In this document: positions 13,509-26,935 of the stretch, piece by piece
Layout of the letters: the number at the start of each line of letters is the position of its first letter
How positions within the stretch are numbered: position 1 is the first letter of the stretch
Origin: Unio delphinus
Lineage: Eukaryota > Mollusca > Bivalvia > Unionida > Unionidae
Assembly (NCBI GenBank): GCA_029339505.1
Contig: JAQISU010000345.1
Span: 2,926,219 to 2,990,218, forward strand
Reading direction: 5' to 3'
DNA: 64,000 nt
Made by a program: the position numbers and the translations under genes
Notes under the pieces: model-generated
What the model was told of the DNA's origin: nothing
Databases searched by the model: none
Seen by the model: only the letters and a program-made list of their open reading frames with translations

Positions 13509-14487
13509 GCAAAGGTATTAACAATAGTATAGATTGAAAACAAAAAGTCATTAACAATAGTGTAGATTGAAAACAAAAAGTCATTAACAATAGTATAGAT
13601 TGAAAACATAAAGTCATTAACAACAGTATAAATTGAAAACAAAGTCATTAACAATAGTATAGATTGAAAACATAAAGTCATTAACAATAGTATAGATTGA
13701 AAACATAAAGTCATTAACAACAGTATAAATTGAAAACAAAGTCATTAACAATAGTATAGATTGAAAACATAAAGTCATTAACAATAGTATAGATTGAAAA
13801 CATAAAGTCATTAACAATAGTATAGATTGAAAACATAAAGTCATTAACAATAGCATAGATTGAAAACATAAAGTCATTAACAATAGTATAGATTGAAAAC
13901 ATAAAGTCATTAACAATAGTATAGATTGAAAACATAAAGTCATTAACAATATCATAGATTGAAAACATAAAGTCATTAACAATAGCATAGATTGAAAACA
14001 TAAAGTCATTAACAATAGCATAGATTGAAAACATAAAGTCATTAACAATAGCATAGATTGAAAACATAAAGTCATTAACAATAGGATATATTGAAAACAT
14101 AAAGTCATTAACAATAGTGTAGATTGAAAACAAAAAGTCATTAACAATAGTATAGATTGAAAACATAAAGTCATTAACAATAGTATAGATTGAAAACATA
14201 AAGTCATTAACAATAGTATAGATTGAAAATATAAAGTCATTAACAATAGTATAGATTGAAAACATAAAGTCATTAACAATAGTATAGATTGAAAACATAA
14301 AGTCATTAACAATAGTATAGATTGAAAACAAAAAGTCATTAACAATAGTATAGATTGAAAATATAAAGTCATTAACAATAGTATAGATTGAAAACATAAA
14401 GTCATTAACAATAGTATAGATTGAAAATATAGTCATTAACAATAGTGTAGATTGAAAAAATAAAGTCATTAACAATAGTATAGAATG
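13509..14487. repeat. Minisatellite, 33-bp unit, about 30 copies
   Basis: Unit AACAATAGTATAGATTGAAA plus ACATAAAGTCATT. Because 33 is divisible by 3, two frames stay open on the minus strand for about 260 codons with an 11-residue repeat. This is a consequence of the array and not a gene. A few units lack 3 bases. Confidence 0.95.
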
Positions 14488-14584
14488 AACATATATTATC
14501 AGATTGTGTTTCGTCTCTGCTCGTCATCACTGTATTTGCTTTAGTTCAATTTTGTATCTGTATTTCTAAATAATGCTAATGGCA

Positions 14585-14634
14585 GGGGGGGGGGGGTAAT
14601 ACACTGAGGGGGTAATTAACATGGGGGGGGGGGG
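14585..14634. repeat. Clustered G-tracts
   Basis: Two 12-base G runs (about 14585-14596 and 14623-14634) with a GGGGG run between, each followed by TAAT. Intramolecular G-quadruplex formation is possible. Confidence 0.6.
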
Positions 14635-14840
14635 TAATGTCCTATTTCCAATAAAAATGCGCAACATATAGCAAAAGGTACACATCACAGAACGGAGTCT
14701 CTACAAAATAAAGTAAAATTTAAACATTTAACACAGTTATGGTCTTCTTTATAATCATACACCATTTATCTATTTCCATTTTGCATTTTTATGTCGCTTT
14801 TGTCTCGTTTTGCTCCGTCCTCAACAATTTTATGTTTCAA

Positions 14841-14896
14841 ATTATTATTATTATTTATTATTATTATTATCATTATTATTAGTTGTATTATTAGTT

Positions 14897-14936
<40 letters not shown>

Positions 14937-14938
14937 GA

Positions 14939-14969
<31 letters not shown>

Positions 14970-14986
14970 CATTATTATTATTATTA
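14841..14986. repeat. (ATT)n microsatellite
   Basis: Imperfect ATT trinucleotide array, interrupted by GTTGT and GATC motifs. Confidence 0.95.
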
Positions 14987-16254
14987 AATCATGTACGCTG
15001 ATAATTCCTGTACTCCTGTTGCGATTAAAAATGCTAACCTGGTGTTTGCGTTGTCCAGTGGTGAATGCTTGTGCCTATGTATTCTTTTTTACCTTGGCTA
15101 GGGCCCATTCTCGGTTTTGTTTGATGTGTTAAAAAATAGATTTACCTTTCCTCACAAATTTTTTACAATACCGTTCTTTGGCCAACTCGAGTAGTAAATA
15201 CTTTCAAAAATGATTCACAGTCGGCCAGAGTTCGTCTATTATTCAAACACAAAACGATGGCAAAGGTTTAGACATTCCATTAGTTTAACTTGTGTAGATT
15301 TAGATATGTTTATATTTTACCGTGTTTAAATGTGTAGCTGATTTCACTTACCTGTTCAGACAAACATCTAATAGTGCCCACTTCCACATAAATGTCACCT
15401 GCTTGTAGGGATCAGATTCACTCGGTCTGGTAGCCTCTTTACTTTAAATGTCCTGCATAAACTGTTCATCTTCGCATTGCAGTCATTAGTCACTGATATT
15501 TGTCCTTAATACAAAAGATTGTTGTATATAAAGGCCATAGTGATTACATTTTGTTTCAGAACAGCTAATTTCTCGATTAAGGCTAAGCGTTAAAAAAAAA
15601 AACACGTAGTGGTCAACTTTCTTTACTCTTAACTTTAAATACTGCTCCATTTTTTTATCTTTGCCTTTTTTTTATTCTTCCATTTGTCAGGCTGCATCCA
15701 TATATAATTATATGTAAAGGCTGCCTGTATATCACGGCCAGTGTTTTTCTTATTCCCTCTTTTTATTTGCATACCTTTATTAGGAGACATACGATTAGGA
15801 ATGTCTGTGTATGTGCGTGTGTGTGTGCGCGTGTGTGCGATTTGATTTTTAACTATGCAGTGTAATGCATAGGGTAAATGATTCCTTGATCTAACGGCTC
15901 ATATGGGTTTCGGCTCCCTATGACCTCTGGAGCCCGAGGCAACCACCCAGTCCTTCCACCCCACCCCTAAGTAGGCTACTGTGCACTAGAGTGTACCCAA
16001 CCATTAATACATTACCCTAGTTATCATTTTTTCATGACCTGGACAGTAATAAACATCTCTGATAACAATAAATATACATGTATGTTAACCGTTTATAGAT
16101 TTTTATGCAAAGTATAAACATTTTTGTGGTTCATTCTTGTATACGTTGAACACAATAGCCACCAAATCCTGACTGTAAGTACTAGTACAAATTTCTTAGA
16201 CAATACAGTTTATTGAAATTAAGATATTTTGTGCTGAGCCGGATTTTGTCTATA
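14987..16254. other. Non-coding stretch
   Basis: No gene recognised; includes a short (GT)n tract near 15810-15838. Confidence 0.5.
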
Positions 16255-16590
16255 GCGTTCACATTAGATAGCATTGACCCAGATTTCGCATCATGTCAGA
16301 TAACAGTGAATATCATGAATTTGGTCTATAGCATTGTATTAGATAGTATTGACCCAGATCTCGCATCATGTCAGATAACAGTGAATAGCATGAATTTGGT
16401 CTATAACATTGATTTAGATAGTATGGACCCATATTTTGCATCATGTCAGATACAGTGAATATCATGATTGATTTAGATAGTATTGTCCCAGATTTTGCAT
16501 CATGTCAGATTCAGTGAATATCATGAATTTGGTCTAAAGCATTGATTTAGATAGTAATGACCCAGAATTTGTAACAAGTCAGATACAGTT
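16255..16590. repeat. Tandem repeat, about 75-bp unit, 5 copies
   Basis: Unit contains GACCCAGAT, GCATCATGTCAGATA and GTGAATATCATGAAT. The GACCC anchors sit at 16276, 16351 and 16426, a 75-bp period. The fourth unit is about 16 bp shorter. The in-frame open reading frame across it is an effect of the period. Confidence 0.9.
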
Positions 16591-16740
16591 AATTACATAC
16601 AGATGAATCCCGTTATAGCATTTGTTATTCCATACGCAAGCAATTCATATCTCATGTAACATAGTTTGAACTTTAAATGCCCGTTTCCCCCCCCCCCCCC
16701 CATTATTAGTGTTGCCGTTATCAGTGTCGCTTGTTTTACA

Positions 16741-16744
<4 letters not shown>

Positions 16745-16795
<51 letters not shown>
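16745..16795. repeat. (AT)n microsatellite
   Basis: About 50 bp of AT dinucleotides. Confidence 0.95.
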
Positions 16796-16799
<4 letters not shown>

Positions 16800-18120
16800 A
16801 ACATTCGAGTCTCAAACGCTAATATTGTTTTCTAATTTCCGCCAATTGGTATACCCCAGTTCCACATGAAGAAAATCCAAATGAATAGTTTTTATAACCA
16901 CTACTAATACTATTGTATGTGACTTCGTTCAACACTTTTTCTTGGGTGGAAACTCTTTATATCTGACCCGTAATAAACCACAGATCCAACCATGGTATCA
17001 AAAGGTTTACATTGTTCACTTACATGTAGAACGTGTATTTGAATAATTCATCGAAATGAAAGAGTCTAATTATCCTGAACACCGAATTATTTTGGCATTC
17101 GCAGCCATCAACAATTTGTTTTAGCAAAATGCAAACCGATGTACTGGAAGGAAACTACATGTCGATACATTCATCATTGTCATATACTGGTGGATCTGAC
17201 GTTTTGCCTTTTCAAACATCATAATTATTGCTTTGCTATTGCTAACATTAAGACTCCGAGTAAATGTCTCCAGATAATTCAACAAGTAAGTTTTGTAACG
17301 ACTGTTAAAGTTTTGTAAAACAAATTACTGCATCGTCTGAATCTTTCTGAGTGATCATCCAACCTCACTTATTGGATGCCCGTTCATAAAGGACATTAAT
17401 TCTTACACAAATGATGTATAAGCAATGTGAGACCTTTGTATTGTGTCCTTTTGAATATTGATAATAAGATAGAATCAATTAATATAGTATAATGATATAC
17501 CAAATTCACGTCTGAACCTAATAAATCTGGAAAACCGTTATTATGCACGTTAATCACATCAGTCAATTCTTTTTTAAATTTTCAATACAATGTTAGATTA
17601 TACCCGCTGAATACATCAAACAAGTATTATCTAATTTAGAATACTGACGGAGACGAATGGAATTGAGTTTAGACCTACGTGTCGAACTAGTATTTAAAAA
17701 CAAACATTTCCAATTGTAATGTCAGGGCCGTTGTCAGAGCATATTTTTTAAACATGAAGTCATCTAGTCTTAAACTACCTAGATGGAATACATGTTTCAA
17801 TAAAGATATATTTTGTCTGAGCCAACAAGTTGACGTTTTGTCCAACTGTTTAACACAGTCAGCAGGGGTGCTAAATACGTGTAAAGGCAAGATTGTAATT
17901 ATACATTGTAATTATACAATGTAATTATACATTAGTTTTTACACACTTGCATAAACTTTAAAGTTGGCCATGGTACTGAATTTGACAAAGTGTACACTAT
18001 GCATTAAACAATGCGTGAATCGGAAACATTTGTACAGTTCATAAGTTTTCTGTTTTGGTCCGTCGTATTATAACCATAGCCATGGGCGCACGCCCATTGC
18101 CACCTCCCGCAGTTCACCTA
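16796..18120. other. Non-coding stretch
   Basis: No gene recognised; a short AATTATACA(T/A)TGT repeat lies near 17895-17935. Confidence 0.5.
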
Positions 18121-18375
18121 AGTAGTAACTTTAGCGTCAATGGAAATATCAGTCATAAAGTCGTGGGCAACACTAGCGTCAATGGGAATTTAACAAGGGT
18201 AAATATAGCATGGAGTTAATTGGAAATCGGACATAGCGACAAGGACTGGGTCACTTTAGCGTCAATGGGACCTTAACATTAAAAATGGGTATATCAAAAA
18301 TTGGCGTCAATGAGAATTTAACATTAAAAATGGGTATATCAAAAATTGGCGTCAATGGGAATTCAACATGGGAAT
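18121..18375. repeat. Maverick-end-type repeats (degenerate copy)
   Basis: Starts AGTAGTAACTTTAGCGTCAA and contains at least five GCGTCAATGGGAATTTAACA-like units. The same type of unit occurs at 38871-39160 and 44412-44770, where it marks the end of the Maverick element. Together with the PolB fragment at 19.9-20.2 kb this marks a second, decayed Maverick. Confidence 0.6.
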
Positions 18376-18745
18376 GTCACCTTGAGTTCTAAGGGAATTG
18401 AACATTGGTGACATCACTGTGTTTATAGGATCAAAACATTTTATAGGATAAAATGTACATGTAGCAACAAAGGGCTGATAGGGACAAACATAGACATACA
18501 GAAACAAACAAATACACATCCAAACACACATAAAAAAGGAAAGTAATGTTCTAAAGAACGACAAAAACATAGGGGAAGTCTACGATATGGGTTCAAAACA
18601 TTTATATTCAAATACCGTATATACATGGGTTCTCTGGCCTTTGTTTTAGTCTAATCGCTATCCATTTAATACATTCAAATCTGGACATGGAACAAACCCA
18701 TTCACATGTTATCTATTTCTTGGTTCTAGAAAAAAATATATATAT

Positions 18746-18746
18746 C

Positions 18747-18776
<30 letters not shown>
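18746..18776. repeat. Short (AT)n tract
   Basis: About 30 bp of AT repeats. Confidence 0.9.
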
Positions 18777-18779
<3 letters not shown>

Positions 18780-19659
18780 AAAAAAAAATTAAAGTTCATG
18801 CCTTCAAAAAAGACCTCACTTTATATACAATGCATATGCATTTCATATAAGAATGACACTTTTCATACAACAATTAATATCCATTTTTACGTAAAAGGCT
18901 AAATCAAAACAAGTAACAAACAATCAAATAATAGAAACTTCATGTTACTCTCTATATCCGTCACACACGTTGTTTACAATCTGGTCAGCTATCACTTTTG
19001 TCTCAGTGTACATGTTTCCCATTATGTACCCCCTTTCATTCGTAAATTTGCTGTTATGTCCATTGAGCAAGGGACACTTATAGATAAGCGGATCAATGGC
19101 GGTGATTATCTTCTGCCCATGCAACGTACGCCATGTGAATAGTCACTTTTCCACCGGAGATGTAAAATTTTTCTCTCATCGTCTGCACGTCTTCGATAGA
19201 CCTCAAGAAGTTAATTCTGAAGGTGTACTTAACCCGAGACATACAGAAGAATTCCAACTGTCGTGATAAATAGATAGGATCTCAAACGACCTAGATCTTT
19301 GACATGAAACTGACATTTCAGTTCTTCTAACAGTGAGTCAAATAAGTCTGTAATGAAACCTGCTGATTCCTTCTCTGGAAAGTCAGACGCAAAGTCCTTT
19401 AATTTCACCGTATTTTGTAAGTTGTCGAATTACATTTTCTCCAAGTCGTTGTCATTTGGATGCTAAAATACTCCTTCAGGTCTGCTGAATCCTTTTCCCT
19501 TTCTTGGATGCCGTTTGCTGTGACGGTATGGTGGTGAGAGAGGTCAATTATGTTGGTTTTTTTTTTCTCACTTTTTTTATCTGTGTAGCGTGATCCATTC
19601 GTTCTCGGCATTTATCCTCGCAATGAGGTGTCGTTCTTGGAAGTCTTTCCTTTATTATA
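18777..19659. other. Probable Maverick interior, unrecognised
   Basis: Sits between Maverick-type end repeats and a PolB fragment, so it is probably transposon DNA. Base composition changes to less AT-rich after about 18940. Only short broken frames can be read; no domain recognised. Confidence 0.3.
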
Positions 19660-19815
19660 CTAGGTGATGTCAGCGTGTACATAAGCTAAGGTCTTGTAGC
19701 CTGGAAGTCTCACTGGTTGCACATAGTTTTCCATGGCGTTAGTAAATAAACAACTAAGATGTGGTGCTGAATTGGTGATGTGATCCTCCGGCACAACATC
19801 CCACTGGAGTTTTTT
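19660..19815 (-). pseudogene. Short coding remnant upstream of a TAG stop
   Basis: On the minus strand about 50 codons stay open, ending PGYKTLAYVHADIT and a TAG stop at 19660-19662. The upstream end is closed by a TAA. The peptide has a believable composition, but I do not recognise it. It lies where the intact Maverick has its BIR gene, just beyond the PolB stop, so this copy carried a different neighbour. Confidence 0.3.
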
Positions 19816-19879
19816 CTTGGACTTGAGTTTTACACTCGATACTTACTGTGTGAAAGTATTATCTTCCTTGCTTGGCAAT

Positions 19880-20217
19880 GGTGGTCACAATAACGTTCGG
19901 TCTTGCTCGTTGTCCCTGTTTATATGTTTACCAATATCGACGTGATAGTACGGTAAAGTGAAGTGACTGGGAAGCCGCACTCTCTTTTGGTACACGATTT
20001 GATACACTTTTTTAAAGGGTCGACTGACTATTTGGTGTGTGGGTAAACGTACAATCTTGTGCAGTTCATAGGTGGTCACTCTAAAGTTTTGATCCTGTCC
20101 AGACTGCAAGGCTCCTTCAATACCCCAAAATTCACTACTCGACTGGTGCGATAATCGAGTCAATCCTTCACTTTACATTTGGTGTGCATTTCTCCTTGTG
20201 GGTCTCGGTACTCGCCC
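19880..20217 (-). pseudogene. Maverick PolB C-terminal fragment (decayed)
   Basis: The minus-strand peptide contains ALQSGQDQNFRVTT, HKIVRLPTHQIVSRP and VYQIVYQKRVRLP. These align with residues about 1286-1340 of the intact polymerase at 58802-62875. Similarity extends at DNA level to about 20217 (the KMHTKCKVKG region), with a frameshift near 20110-20165. It is the C-terminal tail after polymerase motif C and cannot be functional. Confidence 0.85.
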
Positions 20218-20345
20218 TACCTGTTACCAACAACATTTGAAGATGTAAGGTTCACATCAGAAAAGTGCTTGTCAACTCCTGACATTGTGCCCTACTTGTG
20301 GACAAGGCATACATACCTATGCACGCGTACTGTATGCATAAAATG
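20218..20345 (+). pseudogene. Inverted PolB zinc-region fragment
   Basis: About 100 bp beginning CTGTTACCAACAACATTTGA match, at roughly 90% identity by eye, the coding strand of the intact polymerase near 61600-61697 (residues about 393-426, within the N-terminal zinc-binding region). Here it lies on the plus strand, so it is inverted relative to the adjoining C-terminal fragment. The junction at about 20217 joins parts normally some 2.5 kb apart. Confidence 0.75.
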
Positions 20346-20494
20346 TACACCTATGGGTGTAGACAAGGGTGTCTGCAGAAATGTGCAGATTTTAATGAAT
20401 AGACTATATTAGCCCCTAAAACGCCAGTCAGTATCATTACAGACGTGGGTCGGAGCCATCGGATTATATATAGCATCATGTGAAGAAAAGAAAA

Positions 20495-20497
<3 letters not shown>

Positions 20498-20570
<73 letters not shown>
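20498..20570. repeat. (AT)n microsatellite
   Basis: About 73 bp of AT dinucleotides. Confidence 0.95.
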
Positions 20571-20573
<3 letters not shown>

Positions 20574-21240
20574 AATAAATTTGGAGTTGCTAGCCCGAAA
20601 TAGTTAGCCAGTTAGTAGGAGAAAACATCACAGAGAGGAGTGTTAGTGAATTTGAACCATGCTGGGTTCGTTAGTAGTGATTTTAGGCACAAGTCGAATG
20701 ACTGTCCCTTTCAGTAACATAGTCCATATAAAAACTCAGCGGTGTATACAATTATTGTGATTGAAAAGGCGGCATTTATGGTTGGAAATCAGTAAATTAT
20801 AGAATGGAATCAATAAGTTGGAACTTGGTAGTTACCGTTTATGTGTCCATAGTGGAAAATGGGCGTATGTATATGAGCGTGATACGCCGGAAATTCTGTG
20901 GATTGACTGGCCTAGAGGCGCGCAGTTAAATATTTCCCATTTAGTAAGGGAATACTAGTGGAATTTCCATGGCATGACGGGCTTGCGGTACGGAAATGGG
21001 ATGATAATGGAGAAAAACCATGCTAAAGTGCGGTTAATGGACTCTTGGGCAAGTTGTCTCCTCTGGGTCGCCCATTGATTACAGCAAAGATTAATAATTA
21101 TAGCAGACACGTCTCTCTTTCCATTTTACAACTCAAGTTGTATGGAAGTCTTTGGAAATTTGGGGAAAACTTATGACTTCCAGCGAGACTCGCGCCAGGG
21201 TTTTGACACCGCTCGGTCAAGTGAATACCCCTCTGCTTGT

Positions 21241-21243
<3 letters not shown>
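20571..21243. other. Non-coding stretch
   Basis: No gene recognised. Confidence 0.5.

Positions 21244-21311
<68 letters not shown>
21244..21311. repeat. (AT)n microsatellite
   Basis: About 68 bp of AT dinucleotides. Confidence 0.95.
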
Positions 21312-21313
<2 letters not shown>

Positions 21314-22204
21314 GTAATTTTTAGGAAGTGCTTTAAATTAATGTTATAGTTGGACACAAATTGCATAAACGCAGTATCTATGAATGTACTGTATAGACAT
21401 TTGTATTTTATATTTACCTTTATAACTGGCAAACACTGTATGAATAAACATACATGTCACATATATGTTTTTGAGATCATGTAACAGCGCATATTTCATA
21501 TGTTATGATTGGAATACGTGTTCTGGTTAAATGGAGAATGCATTCAATACCTGATGCCTTTGTTCATAACTGAATTTGCTGAAATATAATTAGTTAATGA
21601 TACCAAGGACTTTAATTAGACATCTAGAGCAAAATAAATTGCGATTTACAGCAAAACAAAGATGGTAGCAGCTTGAACGCATGATCACCTTGAACTAAAA
21701 CCAAATAATAGTATTTTTTGCGTGTGTTAAAGCAAATGTGGTGAAATAACTATAGGTTATCTTTTTTAAATAAAGACCTAATTATCGTTGCAAATGCTGA
21801 AAACAAAATTAGGGGAAACTCATCAAATTAGACTGGTTCTTTTTTAAATTTGCTACGACACAGTCTGTCGCAATATGATCAACGTATGTTTCACCTTTGC
21901 CTGCGATCGGAGAACTAGCATCGTTATTGAAATTTAGTTGTTTGGATACTTCATATGAAAATGAAGAAATTCTTTCTCTCAAGGGCTAAAAAAGAAAAAG
22001 AAAACACACAGTGTCTATAAACGTAAATATAGCTGCCAAAAAGCTTCTTTCTAATACACAAAAAATATAAATCTCACAGGAATATTTTATTGTTGGATTA
22101 GGATGAATCTCCAAATCACAAAGTTTCATGAATTAATGTAGTCAACTGTAAAATTTGTAATACTGCTTACTTACACTATATATATGGGTGTGTGTGCAAA
22201 GTCT
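21312..22204. other. Non-coding stretch
   Basis: AT-rich sequence up to the GC-richer 5' region of the LINE at about 22205. Confidence 0.5.
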
Positions 22205-23079
22205 GGGCCTGACGTCCCGCTTGCCTAAGGGGAGTGAAGCGCCTCTCATAGCCTCTCCTTTCCAGGTGTAGTGATTGCTGCAGGACCACTGTCTTGCTCT
22301 GATGGACAGGAGGTTACTTGCATATAGCCTCTCCTATACTATTGTGTCCGCAACAGTACCTTCACGCGGGGCCCCTTGTTTTCACAGAGTCTGTTGTGTG
22401 GAGCGACCGAGTGCTCGGCGATATAACTGGGAGGGCAGACTGGGCTCATTAGCCTTGGCAGGCAGTCAGTCTAAGAGAAGGGAAACTCTGACTACAAACC
22501 CGGGTAGATGAAGCTCGTTAGCCTAATCAAGGCAATTTTTCTAGGAGTAGGACACTCTGATTGAAAAACCAATGGATCCACTGCCTTGTGGATATCTTCG
22601 GAAGAAGGAAAGGCTACGGGAGTAAACCCAGACAGAAAATCCGGAATGGAGCCCCCAAGGCGGCTGGATGTCGACTACGACTTCCTTCCGGCAGCTCCTG
22701 CATCCAAACTGGTGCCAAATGTTATGCTCAGCATTCCTTTGGACCCAACCATCAAGGACGAGAGGGGGATCCTGACGCCTGGGCAACGCAGGATTTCCAT
22801 ATTCCATGCCCAGGCTTGCGCCCTGGAGAGGTCACTCCAGTCTCGCTACTAAGTGAGGAAACAACACGGAAGCTGACAGTTTACGGGTTATAAGTCCCAC
22901 CCGATTGGTATAGGGAAGGGGCACCACGGGTCACCTTTGACGGTGGGAGGGATCATCGTGTCCCACTGGCCAACTACCGCCCGCCTCAAACCGGGCAGCC
23001 CCCGGTCATTAAGGTGTTGACCCGCCATCGTCTGCCTGCTCCAGTGGGTGTCTGAAGTTCAGTGTGTTGCTTAACATGA

Positions 23080-24048
23080 CAAGCAGACGAAAATTCCACA
23101 CCAGACAAAAAGAAAAATAAACTGATAAAGAAGACTCCAGCTCTTCGATTAGCAAGCTGGAATGTTCGCACTATGTGTACAGGCATCTCCGATGACTTCA
23201 GTGAAGTGGATGACACCAGGAAAACAGCCATCATCGATAGAGAACTCACGAAGCTAAATATCAGCATAGCTGCCCTCCAGGAAACAAGACTGGCCTCTAG
23301 TGGCTCCCTCAGAGAGAAAAGCTACACTTTCTTCTGGAAGGGTCGCGAACCTGAGGAGCTCCGTCAGCACGGAGTGGGTCTTTCCATCAAAAACAATCTT
23401 CTGGGCTTGGTTGAACCTCCTACAGGGGGCACTGAGCGTCTCTTGTTTATCCGCCTCACCACTGCTGCAGGTCCTGTCAACATCATCACTGTCTACGCCC
23501 CCACCCTCTCGACTTCAGAAGACACAATGGATCAATTCTATGGACAGCTAGACGAACAGATTAAAGGATGCCCCAAACACGAATCACTTTTTCTCCTCGG
23601 CGACTTCAATGCCAGAGTTGGTGAGGATCACGAGTCATGGCTTACATGCCTCGGATATCATGGTACTGGAAAGACCAACGAAAACGGCCAGAGACTGCTG
23701 CAGCTGTGCACCTACCATGGCCTGTGCATAACAAACACTTTTTTCAAGGGTAAGCCACAACACAAAGTGTCATGGAAACACCCCAGATTCCATCACTATC
23801 ACCAACTTGACTTGGTCATCACCAGGCGCTCTGCCCTTAACACCCTCCTCTCCACCAGAACCTACCACAGTGCAGACTGCGACTCCGACCATGCCCTCGT
23901 GAGCAGCAGGGTGCAAATACAGCCAAAGACACTACACCGCTCAAAACCGAAAGGACACCCACGCATAAACACCACACAGATGTCGATCCCCTCCAAGGTA
24001 CAGGAGTGTGTGTCCGCCCTGGACAAGGCTCTCAAGGACCTGCCATAG
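23080..24048 (+). pseudogene. LINE AP-like endonuclease domain
   Basis: This is the nuclease that nicks target DNA for target-primed reverse transcription. Visible motifs are SWNVRT (about 23155), LQETRL (about 23275), a GDFNARVG loop (about 23602) and SDHALV (about 23887), the order of the endonuclease/exonuclease/phosphatase fold. The open frame begins after a stop near 23079; the first Met (23173) lies inside the SWNVRTM motif and so is not the real start. A TAG at 24046 ends the frame where the protein should continue into RT. Proteins of this kind are often mislabelled craniofacial development protein 2-like. Confidence 0.85.
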
Positions 24049-25477
<1,429 letters not shown>

Positions 25478-26374
25478 CTCACCATCAGCCTGGAAAAGAC
25501 AAAGGTCAGCGTGAAAGATACCACCATTGCCCCTACAATCAAAATCAACGGTGTCACCTTGGAAGCAGTCACCAACTTTACCTACCGGAGGTCAACCATC
25601 AGCAACACTCTCTAGCTTGATAAGGAGCTGGAGAGAAGGCTTGGAAAGGCAAACACCTCCATGTCTCGACTGACCAAGAGGGTGTGGGAAAACAACGCGC
25701 TGACAGTGCAAACCAAAGTCAAAGTTTACCAAGCCTGCATTCTCAGCACCCTTCTATATGGAAGTGAGACCTGGAGTACCTACATGAGGCAAGAGCGCAG
25801 CCTCAACTCCTTCCATATACGGTGCCTTAAACGCATCTTGAAAATCAGCTGGCAAGACCGTGTCCCAAACAGCGAAATCCTGCAGCGTGCAAACACCCAT
25901 AGCATGTTCTCCCTGCTGAGCAAACGTCGCCTTCGATGGCTGGGACACGTCCGACGCATGGAGGATAGGAGGCTGCCAAAGGACATCCTATATGGACAGC
26001 TGGCCACTGGCACGAGAAGAGTCGGCCGCCCCTCACTCCGTTTCAAGGATGCATGCAAGAGGGACCTGACGCCATGTGACATCGCACCTTATGGCTAGGA
26101 AGTGCTGGCCGAGGACCGAGGCACCTGGAGACTGACAGTAAGTAAAGGTATATTAGTCGCTGATACGAGGAGAGGCCAGTTGTCGGCAGAGAAACGTGTC
26201 AGAAAGGGCCACGTGACAGCAACCACAGCAACTCAGGCTTCCCAGCATGTCTGCACAAACTGCAAGAGGGACTGCCACTCGCGCATAGGTCACCACAGCC
26301 ACAACAGACGATGCCAACAACCCAGAGACAGAGGACAATACAAGGGCGCTATCCGCATGGTCTCCCGAGACTAA
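25478..26374 (+). pseudogene. LINE RT thumb and C-terminal Cys/His motif
   Basis: Frame 2 continues with TKVSVKDT, then after a TAG at 25613 SRLTKRVWENNALT, LLYGSETW and KRRLRWLGHVRRMED, all typical of the region after the RT palm. A TAG at 26096 precedes a final part with CTNCKRDCHSRIGHHSHNRR plus C, a C2HC-type zinc motif found at the C terminus of many such LINEs, presumed to help RNA binding. Confidence 0.8.
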
Positions 26375-26384
26375 GGCGCCAATG

Positions 26385-26385
<1 letters not shown>

Positions 26386-26458
<73 letters not shown>
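26386..26458. repeat. (AT)n tail of the LINE
   Basis: Pure AT array directly after the last LINE codons; either the element's own simple-repeat 3' tail or expanded from it. Confidence 0.85.
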
Positions 26459-26460
<2 letters not shown>

Positions 26461-26604
26461 GAGACGTACACAATGTACCCAAATTGAAATAGTGTTTCCT
26501 CAATGATAATTTAAAAACCAAACGAAATATCAATTTAGTTATAAGCAAAAACCTTACGATACTGTTGTAACTTTAGTGAAGGCAACGTCTAACCGTCAAG
26601 CTTT

Positions 26605-26665
26605 GTAATTGAACCCCGTACCATCTATCTCAAAATCAGATGTATACACCACTAGGTTAAAAGGT
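26605..26665 (-). repeat. tRNA-like SINE head A
   Basis: On the minus strand, TAACCTAGTGGTGTA resembles a Pol III A box and GGGGTTCAATT, about 35 nt further on, a B box. The fragment lacks a complete cloverleaf, so it is a tRNA-derived SINE part, not a tRNA gene. Confidence 0.45.
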
Positions 26666-26861
26666 CTGGATCAGTTAGACTGGTTAGTAAATGACCTTAC
26701 ACACCTAGACCGCCACACATCTCGTTCCCTGACACTCGTTATTGAGTATCACCCACAATCGTTTCCTAGAGTGCTCAAACCATTCTTACATGGGCCACCA
26801 GATAATGGGGTTTGGACGAGCCCCCAAAGGTAGCAGGATGTGAGACACAGTCTAAATGTTT

Positions 26862-26932
26862 CAATCGGGAATCGAACGCGGTTCTTCTGTATCGTAGTAC
26901 AGTGCACACATTACTAGACTAAATGGTGCGCA
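26862..26932 (-). repeat. tRNA-like SINE head B
   Basis: On the minus strand, TTTAGTCTAGTAATGTG (A box) and GCGTTCGATTCCCG (B box, complement of 26867-26880) have the spacing of a tRNA-derived SINE promoter. About 200 bp of body separates it from head A in the same orientation, so the two may form one dimeric SINE. Confidence 0.5.
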
Positions 26933-26935
26933 CCA

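Noticed and set aside
13617..14475. Minus-strand frames of about 250-264 codons with 11-residue repeats
   Set aside because: The 33-bp minisatellite keeps frames open by periodicity; two frames are equally open and composition is not protein-like.
22561..22893. Overlapping frames of 88-110 codons in the LINE leader as ORF1
   Set aside because: No domain, two frames equally open in GC-richer DNA; left as leader.
26605..26932. Functional tRNA genes
   Set aside because: No complete acceptor stem or cloverleaf; only internal promoter motifs remain.
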